27,427 nucleotides of DNA from JAEUMW01 sp039807745 (GCA_039807745.1 JBDHRV010000036.1:1-27427); one strand, 5' to 3'; positions 6,973 to 14,791 are shown, counted from the first letter of the stretch. Notes: generated by a model from the sequence alone, not told the origin. Program-made: numbers and translations.

Positions 6973-8628
6973 ATGGACAGTGCCATCTTGAGTCTGCTGA
7001 GCGCCTTCCTGTTATCGATCATCGGCCTGTTCGCCTTCATCTGGTCGCTGCGCAAGGGGCTGCTGGTCGAAAACCCCAAGGCCGCCTCGGCGATCTTTGC
7101 CTCGGGCGAAATCGGCCACATCGACGATCCGGCACTGGGTCGTGTCGCGCAAAGACAGTTTCAAGCCGTGGCTGCCGAGCCGGGCGACTCCAGCCATCCA
7201 CCGGACGTCCGGGAGATCGAGGACCGCGTCGAGGCCGACCGCTCCAGCGCCTTTCCGGTCTTCATGTTCATCGCCTTCGCCTGCATGTGGCTGCTCTTTG
7301 GCGGCATAGCGGGACTCACCGCCTCGCTCAAGCTGCACTGGCCCGACTGGCTGGTCAGCGAGGCGTGGATGACCTTCGGGCGCATCCGCACCGTGCACCT
7401 GACGGCCGTGCTCTACGGCTGGATCACCAACGCCGAGCTGGGCATCATCATCTGGCTCATGCCGCGCCTGCTGCGGCGGCCATTGATGGCCCCGATGTGG
7501 ATCATGATGGGCGGAGCGCTGGTCAACGTGGCCATTGCCAGCGGCATAGGCGCCATTGGCGCTGGCTGGACGGACGGCATGGAGTACCTGGAGATGCCCT
7601 GGCAGATCGGCATCTTCTTTGCCGTTGGCATGGTCTGCATCATCGTCCCGGTGCTCTACACGCTGGTCAACCGCAGGACCGAATCGCTGTACGTCACGAG
7701 CTGGTACCACACGGCGGGGCTGCTGTGGATCGCCATGCTGTTCATCGTCGGCAAGATGCCGGGCGTGCACTTCGGCGTGCAGCAGGCGACCATGAACTGG
7801 TGGTATGGCCACAACGTGCTGGGCCTGTGGTTCACGCCGGTGGCCGTGGGCGCGATCTATTACTTTCTGCCCAAGATCATTGCGCGGCCGATCCGCTCGT
7901 ACAACTTGTCCATTCTTGGCTTCTGGACGCTTGCCTTCTTCTACGCCCAGGTCGGCGGCCACCACCTGGTGGGTGGACCGGTGCCGGGCTGGCTGGTCAC
8001 GCTGTCCATCGTGCAAAGCATGATGATGATCGTGCCGGTGCTGGCCTTCTCCATCAACATGGCGCTGACCATGCGCGGACGCATGCGCCTGGCGCTGTAT
8101 TCGCCCACGCTGCGCTTCATGATGTTCGGCGGCCTGATGTACATGCTGTCGTCGCTGCAGGGCTCGTTCGAGGCGCTGCGCTCGGTGCAGCAGGTGGCGC
8201 ACTTCACCCACTTCACCGTCGCCCACGCTCACCTGGGTGCCTACGGCTTCGTCACGATGGTGCTGTTCGGCGCCATCTACTTCATGATGCCGCGCATCCT
8301 GCATTGGGAATGGCCCTTCCCCAGGCTCATTTCCTGGCACTTCTGGCTCGCGGCCATCGGTATCCTGATCTACTTTGTCGGCCTGACCTATGGCGGCTGG
8401 CTGCAGGGGCTGGCCATGCTGGACGCGTCCCGCCCGTTCATGGACTCGGTGGCCGTGACCATTCCGTGGCTGCAGTGGCGCAGCGTGGGCGGCTCTCTGA
8501 TGGTGGCGAGCCACCTGGTCTTCGTCGGCCACTTCCTGGCCATGGCACTGCGCTTTGGCCCCGACCGTGCCGGCGCCGCGCTGTTCGCGCCACAACCCAA
8601 GGTCAGGGGGCTCGCTCATGGAGAATGA
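6973..8628 (+). CDS. ccoN: cbb3-type cytochrome c oxidase subunit I with CcoS-like N-terminal extension
   Basis: The 551-residue catalytic subunit of a haem-copper oxidase in the inner membrane, reducing O2 to water. All expected ligands are visible: His142 (low-spin haem b), His280 in WWYGHN and His330/His331 (CuB), Tyr324 six residues before the copper histidines (the cross-linked tyrosine of cbb3 oxidases) and the His418-x-His420 pair (both haems). Spacings match the C family well. Typical CcoN has about 475 residues. Here about 75-80 extra residues precede the first canonical helix: a hydrophobic segment (about 5-24), then FIWSLRKGLLVEN, resembling the small assembly protein CcoS. The stop overlaps ccoO by 11 bases. 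Leucine codons are mostly CTG, unlike the flanking genes. Confidence 0.94.
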   Translation: MDSAILSLLSAFLLSIIGLFAFIWSLRKGLLVENPKAASAIFASGEIGHIDDPALGRVAQRQFQAVAAEPGDSSHPPDVREIEDRVEADRSSAFPVFMFIAFACMWLLFGGIAGLTASLKLHWPDWLVSEAWMTFGRIRTVHLTAVLYGWITNAELGIIIWLMPRLLRRPLMAPMWIMMGGALVNVAIASGIGAIGAGWTDGMEYLEMPWQIGIFFAVGMVCIIVPVLYTLVNRRTESLYVTSWYHTAGLLWIAMLFIVGKMPGVHFGVQQATMNWWYGHNVLGLWFTPVAVGAIYYFLPKIIARPIRSYNLSILGFWTLAFFYAQVGGHHLVGGPVPGWLVTLSIVQSMMMIVPVLAFSINMALTMRGRMRLALYSPTLRFMMFGGLMYMLSSLQGSFEALRSVQQVAHFTHFTVAHAHLGAYGFVTMVLFGAIYFMMPRILHWEWPFPRLISWHFWLAAIGILIYFVGLTYGGWLQGLAMLDASRPFMDSVAVTIPWLQWRSVGGSLMVASHLVFVGHFLAMALRFGPDRAGAALFAPQPKVRGLAHGE

Positions 8629-9265
8629 AGCCAAACTCGCGGCCGGCACCATGGTGACCTTTGCCATCGCCGTCTCGGCGCTGGTGATCCTGCCCTATGT
8701 CCAGGTGCGCGACGTCAAACCGCCCGAGGGGCTCAAGCCCTATACCAGCGCCGAGCTGCGCGGGCGCGACGTCTACATCGCCAACGGCTGCATGTACTGC
8801 CACAGCCAGCAGCCGCGCTCCGAAAGCTTCGCGCCGGATGCCAAGCGCGGCTGGGGCCGCGCCTCGGTGCCGGGCGACTACTACTATGACAAGCCGCACC
8901 TGCTGGGCAGCATGCGCACCGGGCCGGACCTGTTCAACATCGGCGTGCGCCAGCCCAGCAAGGACTGGCATCTGGGCCACCTGTACCAGCCGCGCGCCTA
9001 CGTGCCGGGCTCGATCATGCCGCCCTATCCCTATCTGTTCGAGGTCAAGGACAAGCCCGAACCGGGCGAAGAGGCGCTCAACCTGCCGCCGGGCACCGCG
9101 CCCGCGGGCAAGGTCGTGGTCGCCAAACCCGAGATGCAGGACCTGGTGAAGTACCTGCTGTCGCTCAAGCGTGAGTATCCAATCCTGCCGCCCGAGCCCC
9201 ACGAAGCCACGGGCGCCAAGACATCCTCTGCGCCATCGGCCGACAAGCCGGCGTCCGCCTCATGA
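8618..9265 (+). CDS. ccoO: cbb3-type cytochrome c oxidase subunit II (monohaem cytochrome c)
   Basis: A 215-residue protein with one N-terminal membrane anchor (residues about 8-27, TMVTFAIAVSALVILPYVQV) and a periplasmic haem c domain. The haem site is CMYCH at 58-62 in NGCMYCHSQQPRSES, a hallmark of CcoO. A later GSIMPPYPYLF carries the likely axial methionine. GRASVPGDYYYDKPHLLGSMRTGPDL is also characteristic of the family. Electrons pass from the third cytochrome through CcoO to CcoN. The start ATG lies inside the 3' end of ccoN, so the two are probably translationally coupled. The C-terminal 20 residues are rich in Ala, Ser and Lys and are probably disordered. Confidence 0.94.
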   Translation: MENEAKLAAGTMVTFAIAVSALVILPYVQVRDVKPPEGLKPYTSAELRGRDVYIANGCMYCHSQQPRSESFAPDAKRGWGRASVPGDYYYDKPHLLGSMRTGPDLFNIGVRQPSKDWHLGHLYQPRAYVPGSIMPPYPYLFEVKDKPEPGEEALNLPPGTAPAGKVVVAKPEMQDLVKYLLSLKREYPILPPEPHEATGAKTSSAPSADKPASAS

Positions 9266-9278
9266 AAGGACCGTCACG

Positions 9279-9866
9279 ATGAGCCAAGACCCGGTCACCC
9301 GTGCGCAACAGCGCGAAAACGAAGACCCCGAGGAAGCCATCCGGCCCATGCCGCTGTCCGTCCTGTTGGTGACGCTCTTCATGGTGCTGTGGGCGGTGGT
9401 CTATATCCTGTACACCGAACCCCTGAACCTTTCCCGCTATGGCGACCAGCGCATCCGTGCCGAACTCTCCGGCCCGGCGCCGGCAGTGCCGGGCGCGGCC
9501 GTGGACGCCAAGGCCTTGTTTGCCGCGCATTGCGTCGCCTGCCACCAGGCGACGGGCCTGGGCCTGCCCGGGGTATTCCCGCCGCTCGATGGTTCGGAAT
9601 GGGTGGAGGGCGACACGCTTGTCCTGGCCAACATACTGCTGCACGGCATCACAGGCGAGATCACGGTCAAGGGCGTTAAGTTCCAGGGCGCCATGCCCAG
9701 CTTCCAGCAGTTGAGCGATGCCGAGCTCGCGGGCATAGCCACCTTCATCCGCGGCAACTGGTCGAACAAGGCCGAGGCGGTGCAGCCCGACCTGTTTGCC
9801 GAGGAACGCGGCAAACGCACCACGCCGTTCGAGGGAGAGGCAGCACTCAAGGCCTTGCTGAAGTGA
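9279..9866 (+). CDS. membrane-anchored monohaem cytochrome c (CcoP-position subunit)
   Basis: A 195-residue protein. An acidic, cytoplasmic N-terminus of about 22 residues is followed by one helix (about 24-46, PLSVLLVTLFMVLWAVVYIL) and a periplasmic cytochrome c domain with CVACH at 85-89 in AAHCVACHQATGLGLPGVFPPL. The probable axial methionine is in QGAMPSFQQLSD. It sits where the dihaem CcoP would be in a standard cbb3 operon but has only one CxxCH, so it resembles a shortened third subunit or a dedicated electron donor. The ATG at 9279 is preceded by AAAGGA about 8 bases upstream; an in-frame ATG 108 bases earlier would overlap ccoO and is less likely. No gene symbol is assigned because it is not a standard CcoP. 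Confidence 0.88.
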   Translation: MSQDPVTRAQQRENEDPEEAIRPMPLSVLLVTLFMVLWAVVYILYTEPLNLSRYGDQRIRAELSGPAPAVPGAAVDAKALFAAHCVACHQATGLGLPGVFPPLDGSEWVEGDTLVLANILLHGITGEITVKGVKFQGAMPSFQQLSDAELAGIATFIRGNWSNKAEAVQPDLFAEERGKRTTPFEGEAALKALLK

Positions 9867-9873
9867 CGCGGCC

Positions 9874-10509
9874 ATGCTGCGCACGGCCCTGCTGAGCGCC
9901 GCGCTGGTGCTGTGCGGCTGGGCGGCCGCCAGCTGGCTCACCTACGACTTCCAGGTCTGGACCGACGAGGGTGCGCGCCGCCTGGAGGTGGCCCTGCGCC
10001 CCGTCGAGGCGCCTCCCGTGGCCGTGCAAGGCCCAGACGTGGCAATACCCGACCTGCCCACGCTGCTGACCGCGGGCGGCGGCGTCACGGTGGTCGATTT
10101 CATCTACACGCATTGCGAGACCATATGCCTGTCCCTGGGCAGCAGCTTCCAGCAGCTGCAAGCTGCCCTGCAGGCCGACGCGGCGGCAGGCCATGCTTCC
10201 GAGATCAGGCTGCTGTCCATCAGCCTTGACGGCGCACGCGACGACCCTGCAGCACTGCAGGCCTATGCGCGCGGCCTGCGCGCCGACTCCGCACTGTGGC
10301 GCTTCGTACGCGTGCCAGACGCCAGGCAGCAGCAGACCCTGCTGCGTCGCCTGGGCGTGGTCGTCGTGCCCGATGGCCGGGGCGACTACGAGCACAATGC
10401 CGCGCTGCTGGTGTTCGACGCGCACGGCCGCATGGTGCGAGTCTTCGACCTGGCCGAGCAGCAATTCGCGCTGGACTACGCCCGTCACCTGGCAGGCAAG
10501 CCGGGATGA
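9874..10509 (+). CDS. SCO1/SenC family copper chaperone
   Basis: A 211-residue protein with an N-terminal hydrophobic anchor (about 4-24) and a periplasmic thioredoxin-like domain. The copper-binding CxxxC is Cys81-Cys85 in YTHCETICLSLGSSFQQL, and the third ligand is probably His173 in DYEHNAALLVFD. SCO proteins deliver copper to, or keep thiols reduced at, the metal sites of haem-copper oxidases. Its place 7 bases after the cytochrome gene and its ATGA overlap with the next gene argue that it serves this oxidase. SCO proteins are classically tied to CuA sites of aa3-type enzymes, but involvement in cbb3 assembly is known in some bacteria. Confidence 0.9.
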   Translation: MLRTALLSAALVLCGWAAASWLTYDFQVWTDEGARRLEVALRPVEAPPVAVQGPDVAIPDLPTLLTAGGGVTVVDFIYTHCETICLSLGSSFQQLQAALQADAAAGHASEIRLLSISLDGARDDPAALQAYARGLRADSALWRFVRVPDARQQQTLLRRLGVVVVPDGRGDYEHNAALLVFDAHGRMVRVFDLAEQQFALDYARHLAGKPG

Positions 10510-11093
10510 AACCCCCGGCTTGGCGACCCACGCACCAGGCCGCCCTGGGCCTGGGCCTGATTGCATTGCTGGCGTCGCCCGGCGCGCGCCACTGGCTGGA
10601 AGCAAGCATGTGGCGCCACATGTTGCTGCAGTTTTCCCTGTGGATGCTGGCGGGCGCGCTGCTGGCCGCGGCTCTCTCGCCACGCACGCGCAGGTGCATT
10701 GCAAGCTGGAACGCCCATGGCATCACCGGCTTCTTGGCAGTGGGCGTGACGTTGTCGGTACTCATGGTGCCGCGCGTGCTCGACCTGGCGCTGCGCGACG
10801 CAAGCGTAGAGATCGCCAAATGCGCCACGCTGCTGCTCGCCGGCGCGGCGCTGCGCCTGTCCTGGCAGCCGGCCGGATTGGTGGTGCAGAGCTTTTTTCT
10901 GGGTACTCTGCTGCCCATGATGGTGGTGGTGGGGCAGCTCTACATCGACTCGCCCCTGCGTCTGTGCAATGCCTACCTGCTTGATGACCAGGAGCGACTG
11001 GGCCGCTGGCTCATCGGCCTGGCGGGCCTGCTGGCCATGACCTGGCTGGTGCATGCAGCTTGGCGGCTGGTGCGGCGCGAAGTGGCGCAGTGA
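10506..11093 (+). CDS. multi-pass membrane protein, possibly a CtaG-like oxidase assembly factor
   Basis: A 195-residue, very hydrophobic protein with about five or six predicted helices (near 12-27, 38-57, 73-90, 103-118, 124-143 and 167-188). The start MWRHMLLQFSLWMLAGALLA around residue 35 and the HGITGFLAVG segment near 71 recall the caa3_CtaG family of copper-dependent oxidase assembly proteins, but it is shorter and the match is weak. It overlaps the SCO gene by an ATGA junction and is the last gene of the oxidase operon, which supports an assembly role by context. It could instead be an unrelated membrane protein specific to this oxidase type. Confidence 0.7.
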   Translation: MKPPAWRPTHQAALGLGLIALLASPGARHWLEASMWRHMLLQFSLWMLAGALLAAALSPRTRRCIASWNAHGITGFLAVGVTLSVLMVPRVLDLALRDASVEIAKCATLLLAGAALRLSWQPAGLVVQSFFLGTLLPMMVVVGQLYIDSPLRLCNAYLLDDQERLGRWLIGLAGLLAMTWLVHAAWRLVRREVAQ

Positions 11094-11129
11094 GAGGTGG
11101 TCAGGAGCGTCGTGCACAACAAGAAACGC

Positions 11130-11150
11130 CTCCTGGTCGTGGACCAGGAG
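11130..11150 (-). terminator. intrinsic terminator of the mutL-miaA-nadC transcript
   Basis: CTCCTGGTC, a 3-base loop and GACCAGGAG form a perfect 9-bp hairpin beginning 9 bases beyond the nadC stop. Read on the minus strand it is followed by GGCGTTTCTTGTT, a T-rich tail. On the plus strand it comes 36 bases after the last oxidase gene but lacks a T run there, so it may only partly stop that operon. Confidence 0.7.
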
Positions 11151-11158
11151 TTACGCAC

Positions 11159-11995
11159 TCAACCGAAGCGCATCGACAGGTCGATCGCCTCCACGTCCTT
11201 CGTGAGTGCGCCCACGGAGATCCGATCGACCCCCGTCTCGGCGACTGCCCGCAGCGTCTCCAGCGTGATGCCGCCCGAGGCTTCGAGCTGGGCACGCCCG
11301 GCGTTCATCCGCACCGCTTCGCGCAGGTCGTCGAGGCTGAAGTTGTCGAGCAGCAAGAGCTTCGCACCCGCGTCGAGCACCTCGGCAAGCTGCGCGAGCG
11401 ATTCCACCTCGATCTGCACGGACACCTTGGCGTTCAGGCGCGCGGCGCCCTCCAGGGCCGCTCGGATGCCGCCCGCCGCCGCGATGTGGTTCTCCTTGAT
11501 GAGGATGCCGTCGTACAAGCCCATGCGATGGTTGCGTCCGCCGCCGATGCGCACTGCGTACTTCTGGGCGAGCCGCAGACCGGGCAGGGTCTTGCGCGTA
11601 TCGACCACCACCGCCCGCGTACCGACCACCGCGTCGACATAGCGTCGCGTGCGGGTGGCGACCGCCGACAGCATCTGCAGGAAGTTCAAGGCGGTGCGCT
11701 CGCCGGTCAGCAGACTGCGGGCCGGCCCTTCCATGAGGCAGAGCGTGGCACCGGCCTCCACCATCTCGCCGTCCTGCTTGTGCCACGTCACCTGCACGGC
11801 GGGACTCAGCCGCCGGAACACCGCATCGAACCACGGGGCGCCGGCGAGCACCGCCGGCTCGCGCGAGATCACCGCCGCGCGCGCGGTCTCGTCGACCGGC
11901 ACCAGCAGTGCCGTAAGATCACCGCTGCCCACATCTTCCTGCAACGCCGCCGAGACGTTGGCGTCGATCACATACTCAAGCCCTCGTGCGCTCAC
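11159..11995 (-). CDS. nadC: nicotinate-nucleotide pyrophosphorylase (carboxylating)
   Basis: A 278-residue quinolinate phosphoribosyltransferase, which makes nicotinate mononucleotide from quinolinate and PRPP in de novo NAD synthesis. Visible blocks are ALQEDVGSGDLTALLVP near the N-terminus, the TRKTLPGLRLAQKYAVRIGG segment, GGRNHRMGLYDGILIKENH, and the C-terminal LEASGGITLETLRAVAETGVD that closes the phosphate site. The length matches the family. The GTG at 11995 is chosen because AAAGGAG lies just upstream and the product then starts VSARGLEYVIDANV; the longer in-frame extension overlaps miaA and does not look like NadC. It is the last gene of mutL-miaA-nadC, 25 bases after miaA. Confidence 0.94.
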   Translation of the reverse strand: MSARGLEYVIDANVSAALQEDVGSGDLTALLVPVDETARAAVISREPAVLAGAPWFDAVFRRLSPAVQVTWHKQDGEMVEAGATLCLMEGPARSLLTGERTALNFLQMLSAVATRTRRYVDAVVGTRAVVVDTRKTLPGLRLAQKYAVRIGGGRNHRMGLYDGILIKENHIAAAGGIRAALEGAARLNAKVSVQIEVESLAQLAEVLDAGAKLLLLDNFSLDDLREAVRMNAGRAQLEASGGITLETLRAVAETGVDRISVGALTKDVEAIDLSMRFG

Positions 11996-12000
11996 GCATG

Positions 12001-12007
12001 CTCCTTT
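12001..12007 (-). promoter_or_regulatory. ribosome binding site of nadC
   Basis: AAAGGAG (minus strand) lies 5 bases before the GTG at 11995 and fixes the nadC start there. Confidence 0.65.
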
Positions 12008-12020
12008 TCTCCCTGGCGAG

Positions 12021-12986
12021 TTACTCGCGCAATGGACCATTATTGCTCTCTTCGAGCGCGCGCCGGAAGTGTTCGAGCACCTGCACGCCCGCATTTGCAG
12101 ACAAGGAGTCGAAACGCACAACACTCCGCAGCGGCCGCAGCCAGGTGAGCTGGCGCTTGGCGAGCTGTCGCGTCGCCGCAACACCGCGCTCGCGCAGCTC
12201 CCGCAGCGAGAGCCTGCCGTCGAGGTAATCCCACGTCTGCCGGTATCCCACGCAGCGCATCGAGGGCAGGTCGGGATCGAGGGCGAAGCGGTTCCTGAGC
12301 TCGCGTACCTCGCCGATCAGGCCGAGTTCGAGCATCGACTCGAAGCGCTCCGCGATACGCTCGTGCAGCACGCGGCGCTCCGATGGCTCGAGCGATGCGG
12401 CGACGACGCGATAGGGCAGCCCTGCGGGCGCGCGCTCGCGGATCAATTCCGACAGCGGACGGTCGGTGGCGTGGATCACCTCCAGCGCCCGCTGAATGCG
12501 CTGTGCGTCGTGCGGGTCGAGGCGCTCGGCCGTCTCCGGGTCGAGCCGCGCGAGCTCTTCGTGCAACGCCGGCCAGCCGACCTCACGCGCCATGCCGTCG
12601 ATCACGAGCCGGATCGCCGGATCGGCTGCCGGCAGGTCGGAGAGTCCCTCCTGCAACGCCTTGAAATAGAGCATGGTGCCGCCCACCAGGAGCGGCACGC
12701 GACGCGCCGCGGTGATCTCGCCCATCAGCTCGCGCGCGCGCTCGCAGAAGTCGGCTGCGGAAAAGCGCTCGGTCGGGTCGAGGATGTCGATCAGGTGATG
12801 CGGCGTCTCGCGCAGCGTTTGCGTGTCCGGCTTCGCGGTGCCGATGTCCATGCCGCGGTATACCTGCGCCGAATCGACGCTGATGATCTCTACCGGCAGG
12901 CGGCGCGCGATCATGAGGGCCGCCTCAGTCTTGCCGCTGGCCGTCGGCCCCATGAGGAAGAGGGCAGGGGGCAGGGGTGGCGTCAG
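12021..12986 (-). CDS. miaA: tRNA dimethylallyltransferase
   Basis: A protein of about 321 residues that adds an isopentenyl group to A37 of tRNAs reading UNN codons. The P-loop GPTASGKT lies at 13-20 and SVDSAQVYRGMDIGTAKP follows (DSxQxY recognition motif). The tRNA-contact block has LVGGTMLYFKALQEGLSDLP, and DAQRIQRALEVI and RCVGYRQTWDYLDG come later. The first ATG (12953) would leave only one residue before the P-loop and remove the first strand, PPALFL. The CTG at 12986 overlaps the mutL stop as CTGA, has GAGGGG just upstream and gives LTPPLPPALFLMGPT, matching other MiaA N-termini. The start is therefore probably CTG; the ATG form would be 310 residues. Confidence 0.92.
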   Translation of the reverse strand: MTPPLPPALFLMGPTASGKTEAALMIARRLPVEIISVDSAQVYRGMDIGTAKPDTQTLRETPHHLIDILDPTERFSAADFCERARELMGEITAARRVPLLVGGTMLYFKALQEGLSDLPAADPAIRLVIDGMAREVGWPALHEELARLDPETAERLDPHDAQRIQRALEVIHATDRPLSELIRERAPAGLPYRVVAASLEPSERRVLHERIAERFESMLELGLIGEVRELRNRFALDPDLPSMRCVGYRQTWDYLDGRLSLRELRERGVAATRQLAKRQLTWLRPLRSVVRFDSLSANAGVQVLEHFRRALEESNNGPLRE

Positions 12987-14722
12987 CGTCCCCTCAGAAA
13001 AAGCCGATCGAGCTCCGCCAGCGTTACCTGCCGCCAGGTGGGACGGCCGTGATTGCACTGCGCGGAGCGCTCGGTCGCTTCCATCTCGCGCAGCAGTGCA
13101 TTCATCTCCGGCAGCGTGAGGTTGCGGTTCGCACGCACGGCGCCGTGGCACGCCATGGTCGCGAGCAGCTCGTTGCGGCGTTCTTCCGCGACACGCGTGC
13201 TGCCGAGCTCGCGCACGTCCCGGATCAGCTCGCGCGCCAGCGCACCGGCGTCTGCGTCGCGCAGCGCTGCCGGCATACCGCGCACCGCGATCTCGCGCGG
13301 CCCGAGCACGGCAACGTCGAACCCCAGCGCCTGCAGGGCTTCGCCCTGCTCCTCGACGGTGGCCACTTCGAGCGGATCGGCGCCGAAGGCAACCGGGATC
13401 ATCAGGGTCTGCATCGCCACCGAGCGTTCGTCGAGGGCGCGCTTGAGCTTCTCGTAGAGGATGCGCTCGTGCGCCGCGTGCATGTCGACGATGACCAGGC
13501 CCGTTTCGTTCTGGGCCAGGATGTAGACGCCCAGCAATTGGCCGATGGCGTAGCCGAGCGGGGGTGCCGCACCGGGTGTCGGCGCCGGCACGGGTGATTC
13601 GCTCGGCGCGGTGGCGAGCGCCTGGTAGAGCGCCATCGGCTCGGCTGCCGTGAGCGGCATGCGCACCTGTTCGGCGGCTCGCGCCGGTGTCGTCGTTTGC
13701 ACGTCGGCCGGAGCGTTCGTCGCGGGGGACGTCGCGCCCGCCGTGGTCTGCGACAGGGCGCGGTGCAACACGCGGAACACGAACTGATGGACCGCGCGCG
13801 CCTCGCGGAAGCGCACTTCGATCTTGGTCGGGTGCACGTTCACATCCACGAGCTGCGGTTCGATCTCGAGAAACAGCGCGTATCCGGGCAAGCTCGCGTG
13901 ATGCAGGACGTCCGCATACGCCTGGCGCAGCGCGTGAGCGATCACCTTGTCGCGCACGAAGCGGCCGTTGACGAAGAGGTACTGCGTGGGACGTCCGCCC
14001 GCCGCCGCGGTCGGCAGCGTGATCCAGCCGGTGAGCGCGAGAACGCCCGAGCGCTCCGCCAGCGGCAGCGCATTCGCGGCAAACTCGTCGCCCAGCACCA
14101 CGCGCACGCGTGCCGCCGCGTCCTGCGCCGGGAGCGACCAGTTGGCGCGTGCGTTGTGCGCGAGCGACAGCGCCACGTCGGGTCGTGCGAGGGCCGCGCG
14201 CAGAAACGCCTCCTCGCAGTGCCCGTATTCGGTGGCGGGGGTGCGCAGAAACTTGCGCCGCGCGGGTGTATTGAAGTAGAGATCGCGCATCTCGACCGTC
14301 GTGCCGGGAGCGCCCGCCGCCGGCGCGGGAGCGGCGATCTGCCCGCCCGCGGCCTCGATCTGCCACGCATGACGGTCGTCGCGCCGGCGACTCACGATGC
14401 GCAAGTGCGCCACCGACGCAATGCTCGCCAGCGCTTCGCCGCGGAATCCGAAGCTCGTCACGCCTTCGAGATCGTCGAGGTTCGTGATCTTGCTCGTCGC
14501 GTGTCGCGCGAGCGCGAGAGGCAGATCGTCGCGCACCATCCCGGCACCGTCGTCCACCACGCGCAGGAGACTCGAACCGCCTTCGGCCAGTTCCACGGCG
14601 ATCCGTCCCGCGCCAGCGTCGAGGCTGTTCTCCAGGATCTCCTTGAGTGCGGAAGCAGGTCGCTCGACGACCTCGCCCGCGGCGATCTGACTCACGAGGA
14701 GATCAGACAGGACGTGGATCAT
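12983..14722 (-). CDS. mutL: DNA mismatch repair protein MutL
   Basis: A 579-residue MutL. The N-terminal GHKL ATPase shows QIAAGEVVERP (12-22), LENSLDAG (30-37), DDGAGM (57-62) and GFRGEAL (92-98). A Pro/Ala/Thr-rich linker spans about 325-385. The C-terminal dimerisation and endonuclease domain carries DMHAAHERILYE (413-424), ACHGAVR (524-530) and CNHGRP (556-561). These metal-site motifs mark the nicking MutL type found in organisms without MutH; methionine in place of glutamine in DQHA is, from memory, also found in Neisseria MutL. The ATG at 14722 gives the expected MIHVLSDLLVSQIAAGE start. Its stop overlaps the proposed miaA start. Confidence 0.97.
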   Translation of the reverse strand: MIHVLSDLLVSQIAAGEVVERPASALKEILENSLDAGAGRIAVELAEGGSSLLRVVDDGAGMVRDDLPLALARHATSKITNLDDLEGVTSFGFRGEALASIASVAHLRIVSRRRDDRHAWQIEAAGGQIAAPAPAAGAPGTTVEMRDLYFNTPARRKFLRTPATEYGHCEEAFLRAALARPDVALSLAHNARANWSLPAQDAAARVRVVLGDEFAANALPLAERSGVLALTGWITLPTAAAGGRPTQYLFVNGRFVRDKVIAHALRQAYADVLHHASLPGYALFLEIEPQLVDVNVHPTKIEVRFREARAVHQFVFRVLHRALSQTTAGATSPATNAPADVQTTTPARAAEQVRMPLTAAEPMALYQALATAPSESPVPAPTPGAAPPLGYAIGQLLGVYILAQNETGLVIVDMHAAHERILYEKLKRALDERSVAMQTLMIPVAFGADPLEVATVEEQGEALQALGFDVAVLGPREIAVRGMPAALRDADAGALARELIRDVRELGSTRVAEERRNELLATMACHGAVRANRNLTLPEMNALLREMEATERSAQCNHGRPTWRQVTLAELDRLFLRGR

Positions 14723-14738
14723 GGATGGCAGGCGCGCA

Positions 14739-14765
14739 GCGGGGCACCTCCTGCCGGTGCCCCGC
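14739..14765. terminator. GC-rich hairpin between pntB and mutL
   Basis: GCGGGGCAC and GTGCCCCGC form a perfect 9-bp stem with a 9-base loop in the 69-base gap between the pntB stop and the mutL start. There is no T run on the minus strand, so it is at best a weak or factor-assisted terminator for pntAB, or a structured element ahead of mutL. Confidence 0.4.
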
Positions 14766-14791
14766 CCGCGGCCCTGTTCACCGCCGAATGA

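Noticed and set aside
7012..8667. 551-residue minus-strand frame opposite ccoN
   Set aside because: Gln/His/Asp-rich shadow of ccoN, whose haem and copper ligands are all on the plus strand.
6644..11130. Inverted GCGTTTC / GAAACGC near both edges of the oxidase island as terminal repeats
   Set aside because: Only 7 bp match, which is expected by chance over this distance, and no flanking direct repeat was found.
12987..14366. Upstream half of a 781-residue minus-strand frame continuous with miaA
   Set aside because: It overlaps mutL in another frame, is Arg/Ala-rich without motifs, and MutL is certain there; only the miaA part is real.
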